DNA of 64,000 bases from Haematococcus lacustris. Lineage: Eukaryota; Chlorophyta; Chlorophyceae; Chlamydomonadales; Haematococcaceae. The notes beneath the pieces were generated by a model. That model had not been told where the DNA came from. It was given only the letters and a program-made list of their open reading frames with translations, and searched no databases. The stretch covers positions 5,003,278 to 5,067,277 of the forward strand of contig JASKMD010000017.1 of assembly GCA_030144725.1 (NCBI GenBank), written 5' to 3'. Both the position numbers and the translations under genes were made by a program. Position 1 is the first letter of the stretch, and every line of letters begins with the position of its first letter. Of this stretch, positions 12,749-21,700 are shown piece after piece.

Positions 12749-12969
12749 CAACCAGCTTTGACCGTCTTCGACCGCAACCGACCCTGTTGCGACGACCCCA
12801 TCGATTCTGGGACAATTGACAGGCTTCGATACCCCAGGGAAAATGTCCGACTCATATTTCGATCAGCTTCGATCGCCTTCGACCGCAATCGATCCAATTT
12901 CGATGACCCCATCGATTTTGCAACAATCGACAGGTTTCGATGACCCGGGGGAAAATGTCCGACGTAGGC
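12749..12969. repeat. Subterminal tandem duplication at right end of TIR element
   Basis: Two units of about 110 bp, 12749-12856 and 12857-12969, share GACCCCATCGATT, the block GACAGGCTTCGAT/GACAGGTTTCGAT and the closing GGGAAAATGTCCGAC. They are dense in TCGA/CGAT. Duplication of the terminal sequence places a second, internal copy of the element's end about 110 bp inside the real end. Confidence 0.7.
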
Positions 12970-13232
12970 TGGTCATTTGGCAGGTGCAGGTCATAAGGCT
13001 GTCGGGCATGCATGGATGAGCTGATGCGGAACTCATCCACGCTCACCAGCCTGTCAGGCCTGTCAAACGTGCTGGGCCTGCTAGGCTGCTCCACCACCTT
13101 GCTAAACCCTCCTGCACCGCATTGGCCTTCCACCCACCCTGGCTGAAGTTGCCCGCTCCCAAGTACACTGCCACTCCCCTTTCCCCGTCGTAGTGCTGGC
13201 GTGACACCCACTTCATGCCCTCCACCACCTGC

Positions 13233-13832
13233 GGGTCGGGTCGGGGCGGGTCGGGGCGGGGCGGGGCGGGGCGGGGCGGGGCGGGGCGGGGCGGGGCGGG
13301 GCGGGGCGGGGCGGGGCGGGGCGGGGCGGGGCGGGGCGGGGCGGGGCGGGGCGGGGCGGGGCGGGGCGGGGCGGGGCGGGGCGGGGCGGGGCGGGGCGGG
13401 GCGGGGCGGGGCGGGGCGGGGCGGGGCGGGGCGGGGCGGGGCGGGGCGGGGCGGGGCGGGGCGGGGCGGGGCGGGGCGGGGCGGGGCGGGGCGGGGCGGG
13501 GCGGGGCGGGGCGGGGCGGGGCGGGGCGGGGCGGGGCGGGGCGGGGCGGGGCGGGGCGGGGCGGGGCGGGGCGGGGCGGGGCGGGGCGGGGCGGGGCGGG
13601 GCGGGGCGGGGCGGGGCGGGGCGGGGCGGGGCGGGGCGGGGCGGGGCGGGGCGGGGCGGGGCGGGGCGGGGCGGGGCGGGGCGGGGCGGGGCGGGGCGGG
13701 GCGGGGCGGGGCGGGGCGGGGCGGGGCGGGGCGGGGCGGGGCGGGGCGGGGCGGGGCGGGGCGGGGCGGGGCGGGGCGGGGCGGGGCGGGGCGGGGCGGG
13801 GCGGGGCGGGGCGGGGCGGGGCGGGGCGGGGC
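13233..13832. repeat. (GGGGC)n pentanucleotide array, about 120 copies
   Basis: About 600 bp of almost perfect GGGGC repeats, starting with a few GGGTC variants near 13233-13258. All frames stay open across it (Gly-Arg-Ala repeats on plus, Pro-Arg-Ala on minus), which creates artefactual frames of 218-350 codons. Strong strand asymmetry and G-runs give high G-quadruplex potential (known property of such repeats). It abuts the Fanzor-like pseudogene. Confidence 0.97.
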
Positions 13833-14445
13833 CAGCAGGGCTTCAGACTGTGTTGCCTTCCCCAGGCCTAGCAGCAGCAGGCTCGTAGATTGGTTGCATG
13901 GCACTGCAGCCTGTTATCAAGAAGCTACAAGACTTGTCTTGTATGCATGTATTGACGCCTGATGCGTTAAAAGTGTGCCAATGCGGTGTAGTCTTACTTG
14001 CAAGGCAGTCTTCCTTTGGCTTCCTTGGCGGAAATGAGGCCCAGCACACTATAACTTTACTCTAGATGTAAAGGAAGCAGAATCTACAACAGACTAGCAG
14101 AGCCGCCACCGCCAACAAACCTTTAGTGCACCTGTTTTAAGTCAAACCACAATGGGCGTAACTTCAACGTCCCAAGAGCCAGCTGAGAAACATGCAAACA
14201 CTTCCTCGTCTGCCTCAGCATGTGCAGCATGGACGTTGCCACGGATGTGCAGTGTTCGAGACAGGCCGATACAGTGAGTGACCGTAGCTCCTCTGTATCG
14301 ATGATTCTGTAAGTCTGCCGACCGACGGGCCACGCCGACTGGATACTGGCCGTAGGTGGTGAGGTTGCGGCGTCAGCAGCATCTGATGGCATGAACGTTG
14401 CCACATGTGCAGTATTCAAGACGTGTTGGCACCTTCTGCACGTGC
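13833..14445. other. Non-coding spacer with a dispersed repeat segment
   Basis: No gene recognised. A segment at about 14124-14200 (around AAACCACAATGGG and AGCCAGCTGAGAAACATGC) recurs in diverged form at 50264-50340. An imperfect duplication of about 28 bp lies at 14235-14262 and 14393-14420 (GTTGCCAC..TGTGCAGT). These look like remains of a mobile element border next to the HNH inverted repeat. Confidence 0.45.
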
Positions 14446-15100
14446 GCGTGCGCTTGGATGAATCGGATGTGTTCAGGAACTCGGGAAGGGTCCAGGTGTA
14501 CTTCATCACGTTGCAGGTGGTACAGCAAGACCTGGAGTTCTCCGGCGTGTAGGCTGAGCTCGCATCAACCCGGTCGATGCCGAACGCAGGGGATTGGCCG
14601 CACAGGTAGCAGCTGGATCCCCACAGGTCCACCTTGCAAGCAAACACGGGCACAAGCTGGAGCACAAGCTGCAGCATAGGCCACGCACCGTCATCCGCAC
14701 ATACACCGTCTGCGGCACCCTATGTGCGTGACCCACCTTCTGGTCGACCGTGAGGAAGTCATCCTTCCTGCCTTCCGTGTCGGTCCGACTGGACTGGGAC
14801 TTCACGATTGGGAGGCGGCTCCGAGGACCGGCCATTGGCACGCCAAGCTCCAAGAAGATCGCTATTCTGCGCGCTTTCTGCAGGAACTCCTCCGACGGCC
14901 GGGGGCCCTTCATCAAGTTGCAAGTCGGGCAGGACGGGACAGTGTTCGCGTCGCTGTACCCCTCCTGTGAGTCGAAGCGGTCCAGCCCGTCAATCAGAGT
15001 GCCGTCAGGAGGGACAAAGTTGCAGTAGTGGCATGGTTGCAACAACTTCTGCCGCATCAATTATGCCTCGACCGGCCCTTCCGCGACTGAGATACCCCGC
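14446..15100 (-). pseudogene. Broken copy of the double-HNH nuclease gene
   Basis: Left arm of the inverted repeat, read on the minus strand. It keeps both zinc-knuckle HNH modules (CHYCNF..GLDRFDSQEGY..CPTCNLMKG and CYLCGQ..GIDRVD..CCTTCNVMK). Relative to the right copy it has a stop codon just before the first module (TAA where the right copy reads GAA), a one-base deletion after LPEFL that shifts the frame, and loss of homology beyond it. It also lacks the start codon, which lies in the unpaired centre. It is probably non-functional. Confidence 0.75.
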
Positions 15101-15883
15101 TTCGCCGCCCTCGTCTTAAGCACTCCGAAATGTTTTAGGATCGGCTCAGATATGGAGAAAATGGCGAAGGCCCAGGAGGCCACTGACCCAGTAAAACATT
15201 TCAGAGTGCTTAAGACGAGGGCGGCGAAGCGAGGTATCTCAGTCGCGGAAGGGCCGGTCGAGGCAGAATCGATGCGGCAGAAGTTGATGCAGCCATGCCA
15301 CTACTGCAACTTTGTCCCTCCTGACGGCACTCTGATTAACGGGCTGGACCGCTTCGACTCACAGCATGGGTACAGCGACGCGAACACTGTCCCATCCTGC
15401 CCGACTTGCAACTTGATGAAGGGCCCCCGGCCGTCGGAGGAGTTCCTGCAGAAAGTGCGCAGAATAGCGATCTTCCTGGAGCTTGGCGTGCCAATGGCCG
15501 GTCCTCGGAGCCGCCTCCCAATCGTGAAGTCCGAGTCCAGTCGGACCACGGAAGGCAGGAAGGATGACTTCCTCACAGTCGACCAGAAGGTGGGTCACGC
15601 ACATAGGGTGCCGCAGACGGTGTATGTGCGGATGACGGTGCGTGGCCTATGCTGCAGCTTGTGCTCCAGCTTGTGCCCGTGTTTGCTTGCAAGGTGGACC
15701 TGTGGGGATCCAGCTGCTACCTGTGCGGCCAATCCCCTGCGTTCGGCATCGACCGGGTTGATGCGAGCTCAGCCTACACGCCGGAGAACTCCAGGTCTTG
15801 CTGCACCACCTGCAACGTGATGAAGTACACCTGGACCCTTCCCGAGTTCCTGGAACACATCCGATTCATCCAGGCGCACAAGC
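14446..15883. repeat. Large inverted repeat (two arms of about 0.69 kb, 54-bp centre)
   Basis: The left arm (about 14446-15137) is the reverse complement of the right arm (about 15192-15883), with only scattered differences. The unpaired centre is about 15138-15191. Both arms carry the same double-HNH gene pointing outward from the centre, including the same short intron-like segment, so the duplication happened at DNA level. Identity stops abruptly at the outer ends (after GCGCAC in both). Confidence 0.9.
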
Positions 15884-16254
15884 GGCATTGGCAGGTGTGC
15901 GACGACAAGGACCTGCCGTTGACGGCTGTTGGGAAGCTGAGGGTGCCGGTGCGGGTGACGGTCGGCGGGCAGTCGCTGATCTTCCCCAGTGCAAGTGCAA
16001 TACACACGATGACAGGGGTGACAGCAAAGACCGTGACCGTTTCGGGAGCCTTTGTACCCCGCGACCTCACCAGCCGCTTGGCCCACGCCTGTAGCCCGCA
16101 GCCTGCGGTTCCCGTGGCTTTCTGCGCTCACTCCCCTCCCCGCACTTTTTCGGCTTTTGCCCCCGCCGAAACCTTGGGGAGAACCACGGTCTTTACAGTG
16201 GCATTACAGTGGCATTACAATATTGCATCGTTGCGTCGTGTTCGTACATGCTGA
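15152..16254 (+). CDS. Double-HNH endonuclease-like protein
   Basis: Exon 15152-15637, a 56-bp GT-AG intron (15638-15693) and exon 15694-16254 give 348 residues. The intron is inferred because both HNH modules are then in one frame; a frameshift is the alternative. Module 1 has CxxC at Cys49/Cys52, GLDRFD (64-69), GY (73-74), Asn78 and CPTCNLMK (83-90). Module 2 has Cys170/Cys173, GIDRVD (180-185), Tyr190, Asn194 and CCTTCNVMK (198-206). This CxxC..G(I/L)DRxD..N..CxxCN.MK arrangement is a known treble-clef HNH subtype found in phage, giant-virus and mobile-element proteins. The roughly 20 residues before module 1 (KTRAAKRGIS) are typical of that subtype. The C-terminal 100 residues are unrecognised. 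A DNA nuclease role is inferred; no partner gene is visible. Confidence 0.65.
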
Positions 16255-17929
16255 AGGCCGCGGCACCTCTTTTATTCCATGCGCGCAGCAGCACCAGCCG
16301 CATTCCCTGCGCTCACCCAACACCACCCCAAGCTAGCCATGCCGGCCTATGTTGCCCGATTCCCGCCCCCACAGGGACTCATCATCACGACCGGCCGCCG
16401 GATCAAGAGGTCATTTGGGTTCCTGCGCAGGCACACTTATACCGCCAACATGGCGGCGTGAACAACTCAGAAGCCAGCCCACAAGCTGGTCGTCTGTTAG
16501 TCAGGCGCTCCCAACATTCAAAAAATGACAGTAAACCGACCCCTGGCAGTAGAACGGCTGTAACTCTGCACTCACTGCGCCAAATGTTATGCTAAATGAT
16601 TCACCATGTAGCCAACTCTGCCAGCTACCGTTCACCCATCCAGAATTATTATGCACGCAATAGGTCGTGCACAGCAAAGCATCAAAGTTGGTGATTCAAA
16701 TTCAAGCCGTTGCGGGGCATGCAGTCATCGCTACGACCGCCCGCGCCGCTTTGGCTGCTCTACGCGAGCATGCGCGTCGGCAGCAACAGTCGGATCGGAG
16801 AACGATCACGGGAATGTGGCACCGGGCCCACCTCCCCCCCATACCTGGAGGGCAATGCCACAGCTCGACCATTTTGACTTACAACATGCTACTTACTAGG
16901 TTAAGCTCCTCCCAGACAGTGTTACAAACGCTCATACTCAGCTAAGCCAAAAGCTCACTTTGGTCGGTGACCACCAACTCCCTTAGCCGATTTCAGGGCC
17001 AGGGCCATGCAGTCAGTCACACAACACTACACCATGACCGAATCTGGCCTCGTCTCCTCTGAGAGTTATACTCCCCTACATGCCATCCACCTGCGTGCAA
17101 AGTTTCATAGCTCAACTGCCACCCCACAGCCCCGTGGCCCTGATTCTGCTTGGAGAACATCATGTCACTTTGAAGATGTCAAACTGATAGAGGCCTGGGT
17201 TGTTTGATGTGCGGTTTGTTTCAAGAGATCCGCCATTGGGTCAAGAACAAACATTTCGTGTCCGTTTTCCTCTAGGTGCAACGGGTGCGACACAGTGGAG
17301 GACACAGTGGAGGAGGGGGGGTGTAAGCCGGTGATACCTTAGTGTGCGCCGACCCAAATGGTGTATTCGGCGAGAACCGAACACGAATATATGTTCCAAT
17401 CACCCCGTCTAGGTGCCCTGCACGCCTGGCAGGCATCGCGACGGGTGTTGGCCGGACATTCCATTTGTGCACAACCAGCTCACTACGCTAGGTAGATGGG
17501 TCCACAACGATGTGGCTCACGGTGCCAAGGAGGCCCATATCGCCGCTGTGATTTGTTCGCGGGCACATGTGGCAGTACGCGAGCAAAGACTCCAATGGCT
17601 AGCGCTGATGGTCAGATTACGCGGACTAAAACGTGGCTGCCAATGTGACAAGCGCTATTGAAAACGATGCGGTATTCAGAGAGTAGTCGCATGAACATTA
17701 CTAACCCCATGTTGGGGCGGCCTGACTGTTAGTCGAGGCCTTCAGCTGCTGCTGTTGTACAAAAGTTCCCCTGCAAAAAAGCTGATGCTGCAGCACCCCT
17801 GGCCTGTTACATTGCATTGTGCTCTTGCCACACATCGCTACTACTTAGCACCTTTGTTTCAAACGTCAACTTACTTCTAATAAGGACGACCATGTTGATG
17901 CACAGCATTCAGCCCAGCTTGTAGTACCA
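16255..17929. other. No confident gene; one methylase-like degenerate frame
   Basis: Short frames only. The most protein-like is 17413-17661 (+), containing CWPDIPFVHN, LGRWVHNDVAHGAKEAHIAA and an SRAH motif. It vaguely recalls the NPPF..IGRWV..A..GA..V.L.PAR region of phage-type DNA adenine methylases, but the catalytic NPP(F/Y) is lacking. A 40-residue frame at 16339-16461 (MPAYVARFPPPQGLIITTGR) is unrecognised. Confidence 0.3.
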
Positions 17930-18610
17930 CAGCACCTCGACCCTCACTGGGGCCAACATTGGAGTGGACCACTGAGGACCACTATTAAACGGTGTTGTAT
18001 GTGTCGAGTTATATTGCCATGCACATGGCATAGCCGCCTACCACCTACACTATTGCCTTACACCTGTGACAGGGCTATGGTCTAGAGCTGGCATGACAAA
18101 CATGCACTTATGTAAGCTGATGACAGCTCAAATAGGGACACACACTACTGTGCCACAGGCTGCTGCTGCTGGGCCTCGAGTGGCTTGTCTCGCAGCCGCT
18201 TGTAGCCCAGCTCAGGGTACTCCTTGCCCTTGGCTGGCTGAGCTGCCTAGCCTGGCCAGTAGCACAGCTCCAGCGGCCGCCACCTGCTCTCCCCAATGCG
18301 CTGCATGTTCAGCGCTGCATTGCAGTCCCTGTCCAGCCACCTGCCTGGCTGTGGTGCTGGCTTGGCTTTGGCAGCCTTGCCCTTGGGGGCTGTGTGGGCT
18401 CAGCTGCCTGCTCAGCCTTGGTGCACTTGCTATGCTTGGCTAGGGGAGGCGTTCTAGGCCCTGGCTCTGAGGTTGCTGGCTGTGTGGCTGCCTGGCTGCA
18501 TGGGGGGGACAATCACCGGGCACCACATCAGGCCCCGCACTGGCTGGTCACGCTGCTGGCTCCAGCCTGGGCGCACCAGGCGGTGGTGCACTCACCAGCA
18601 GTGCCACAGC
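17930..18610 (-). mobile_element. Fanzor/TnpB-like element fragment (3' part)
   Basis: Minus strand. It carries the block for LVRP..SQQ..QPVRG..WCP, a Lys/Glu/Pro-rich linker, then WLDRDCNAALNMQRIGESRW, RPLELCYWP and KGKEYPGLGYKRLRDK, ending with a stop codon near 18153. The DRDxNAAxN string is the RuvC-III signature of TnpB/Fanzor nucleases (family knowledge). Behind the stop a conserved non-coding tail of about 200 bp follows, shared with the copies at 44, 46, 49 and 59 kb. Several frame breaks are present. It lies just 3' of the MRS2 stop, probably in or next to its 3' UTR. The 3' end resembles that of the 46.3-kb copy. Confidence 0.65.
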
Positions 18611-18738
18611 GCAGGGTGCTGCGTGAGCCCTGTTGGCACAAGCCGTGGTGGCACAAGGTGGAGCAGGCTGTGAGGGTCAAGGTGCTGAGTCAGCTAGCTG
18701 TTGCAGTCGAGGCTTGTGGTGCGTATCTAGACTCTGCA

Positions 18739-21700
18739 CTAAGCGAACACCAGCAGGCCATAACGCCATGCCCAGATCACGAACAGTGCGAACATGCCCA
18801 CAGCACCCACACAGCTGGCCACTGTGACTTGCACGAACACGCCCTCGACCTGCATGCGGGCAGCGAGAGTTGCTCGCCATAGTCACCATGACCATAGGCT
18901 GGCCAAGAGAGGTCTACTGGGCACCGGGGTGCCTGCCTAGCCTGCCTCCCCTGAAAGCACAGCTGCCAAATTTCGGGCACAGGGCACTGCCTGCCTGCCT
19001 GCTTCCCCTCCCGCCAGCCTACCTGCCCGCCTGCCCACCTAGTCCCCTGCCTGCCTGCAGGCTCGCATATAGCAGGGTTAGCATTACCCTAACCCTAACC
19101 CTAACCTCCAACCTGCTGCTGCTGCCTGCTGCTGCCCACTGCTACCTGCTGCTGCTGCCTGCTGCTGCTCACTGCTGCCTGCTGCTGCTACTACTGCCTC
19201 ACCTCTTGCAGGCCGGAGTCCAGGTTCATGCCAAAGATGCCAGCAATGGTGGTGACCATGGCCATGGCGCAGGTGAAGGCTGTGAGGATGAGGTCGGTGG
19301 TGATGAGCTGGTTGCGGTGCTGGTCCAGCTTGATGTTCACCATGTCCTCCGTGTCCTTGATGTACTCGTTCAGGTTCTGGAGCAGCACAAGGAGCTCAGC
19401 TCAACTCAGTGTGTGCGGCCAGACAAGCAACTGAGTCAGGGTTAGGGTTAGGGTTAGACTAACCCAGCCAGCACCTGGTCACAAGGGTGCTATAGCCTAG
19501 CTGCGACCAGCCAGGAAGGCGGGCTCAGAGGGTGATGAGACCTCAACCTTTACCCAGCCCAGCCAGCTGAGGGGATCTAGCGGCCCTGCAGGGGCCCCAG
19601 CAAGGGCTATCAAACCAGGACCCATGGCAGGTGTAGGGCCCCTCCCTCCAACCCCAGCCTAGCGTCGGGCAACACCGCATGCCTAGGTCACGGCGGCAGC
19701 AGCTAAGCTCGTCTGCTGCTGTGTGGGGTAGCAACCAGGCAGCTGTTACCAGTGACGCTGTCAGGCCTGCCAGTCAGCTGCCAGTCAGGCAGGGTTCTCT
19801 CGGTGTGGGCGGTCTCCAATGCATCATGAGCTCAGGCAGAGTCAACGTTTCCCTGCCCCTTGCCCAGGCCCTGCCCCCTCACCCTGGCTATCCCACCTGC
19901 AGCCGGTTGTAAGTGTTGTCAAAATGCATGAAGTAGGCCTCCAGCAACATCTCCACCTCCGCCACCTCATTCTCCACGATGCTGCTGTTGGTGGACAAGC
20001 TGCTGACCATGGACTTGATGGACAGCTTGCCCAGCTGCAGGGCACATGGCAGGGGCCAGCAGGGCAGGGCGTGCCTGTAGCGGGACGGCGGGACAGGCAG
20101 GCAGTCCGGCCCTAACTGTGCCAGCAGGCCCTCACACCCCTGATCAGGAGGACCCCAGGCAGTCAGGCCTGATGGCCTCCCCAGCCATAGCCTGCCCTGC
20201 AGCCTACCCTGCTGCAGCCTGGACCCTGCTGTGGCGCTGGTGCACACAACGGGGCGTGGCTGTTGTTGTCTTTACTGGTGTACACCACTAATCAGCCAAC
20301 CTGGTATGGCTGCCAGGGCATTGCAACCTCCAGTTGCTATTCCCATGGCTGCATTGGCAAGCTGCTGCACAGGTGCAGATAATGAGGCCACTTATGCACA
20401 GCGTGCCATTCGCTGCACAATGCGGCCATACACATGCTGGACCTGAACTCCAATGCCAGCCCTACAGTGGTCAGGTTTGCAGGCTGCTTGCGGGCTGAAC
20501 AGCTTGCAGAGCAGGCATGCACAACCAATGGCATTTGCTGCAACAAGCTCATGTTTGTGTTTGTCATCTTATGTAGACTGACACTGACACGGCTGCTGAC
20601 GGCTGATGGACAGAGGGTGGTGGCCACTGACCCCGCAGCCCCTGCAAGGCCATGCACTCACATTGGGGTCTTGCTGGGAGGAGGAGTCGGCAACGCTCGC
20701 AGCGTAAGTCCCAGCCTCAGCCCCACCTAGCGGCAGGTCTAGGTCCAACGCCTGCAGGCATCACAGCCAGCCAGTCAGCACAGCACAGCCACCCCTGCCA
20801 TGCTGCCAATGCTGGCATTGCTGTAATTCCCACTGCTTCTGGTAGTCATGGCTGGTGGTCTTAGTTTGCTGAGCAAACCAGCCCTGGCAATGCTTTGAGA
20901 TCCCACAATGGCTGCGTCTCGACCTTGTCCCACAGCTGCTGCTGCCAGGCCGCACCCACCCACCCCTGCACCACCCTGCTGCCATGGGTGCCCTGCACTC
21001 ACCTGCCGCTCCCGCTCCCGCTCCAGATTTGCCGTCAGGTTCAGGTCGTGCATGTCCTCGTCATCATCCAGGAACTTCTCCACCACCTCCCTGACCGTCT
21101 GCACCCGTGTGGTCAGCCGCACCAGACGGTTCTTGATGCGCCGCACACATTCCAGGTGAGGGGAGGTCACCTGCAGCCGGGTCAGCACTGGAGGTGTGGG
21201 TGGGTGTGGGTGGATGTGTGTGCGACAGCAACGCTAACAGGTGGATGCCATGTCATGATGATGACGATGACCTGCATGCGCACCACCCCCTCAGGCCAGC
21301 TATGGCCTCATGAGCTCAGAGCTTGGACCAAGGTTTGAGGAGTAGGCGCTCCACCAGACTTGGCCCTCATGAGATTGGTTGGGCTTGCAGGAGCACTGCC
21401 TGGCTTGTGCCATGCTGTTAACTTCATAGCTGTCAAGTCAGTAGCTGTACCCGCCTGGTGACACTCATGCACTCGGCACTGCATTTAGACCAGCTGTCCA
21501 GAGTCTCTACTGAACTGTCCTCGGCCAACATGCCTAGCACACCTCTTGGCACTGCTCTGGGTGGTGCCTCGCCCTGCACTCCCTGGCCTTGCACCACGCG
21601 GCCGTGCGCAGCAACCCTGCATGACCTGCCCCGCACAGCCCGCCTGTGACACCCTCATCCCCCTCAAGACAGGTCCAAGGCCGGGTTAGAGTACAGGCAG

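Larger units (their letters stand above)
10884..12969. mobile_element. 2.1-kb DNA element with perfect terminal inverted repeats
   Basis: The left end GCCTACGTCGGACATTTTCC (10884-10903, plus two more C) is repeated exactly in inverse orientation at the right end (12948-12969). Both ends carry subterminal repeats rich in TCGA: a roughly 15-bp TGTTCGAGGCA-like motif about seven times at 11020-11105, and two roughly 110-bp units at 12749-12856 and 12857-12969, each ending in GGGAAAATGTCCGAC. The interior holds the GGGGA array and no recognisable transposase. A target-site duplication could not be seen. It interrupts the Fanzor-like pseudogene. The superfamily is not assigned. Confidence 0.7.
10776..13230 (-). 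pseudogene. Fanzor/TnpB-like nuclease pseudogene, split by a TIR element
   Basis: Two minus-strand pieces, 13230-12970 and 10883-10776, read in order like the middle of a Fanzor-type protein. The first gives VYLGAGNFSQGGWKA, then after a one-base frame change KVVEQPSRPSTF and VDEFRISSSMHARQPYDLHL; the Glu of VDEF sits where the RuvC-II catalytic Glu of TnpB/Fanzor proteins is expected. The second gives WVPPAGQV, RLVRPVWS and VRGLQWC, the same block as in the other copies of this window (WKPPAGQV, RLVRPAWS, VRGMMWC). The pieces are separated by the 2.1-kb element at 10884-12969. No RuvC-III DRD motif was found downstream. Frameshift, insertion and missing ends mark it as dead. The family call is from motif order and remembered relatives, not a search. 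Confidence 0.6.

Noticed and set aside
12852..13904. 350-codon minus-strand and 218-253-codon plus-strand frames
   Set aside because: Almost entirely made of the GGGGC array, which has no stop in any frame; the repeat, not selection, keeps them open.
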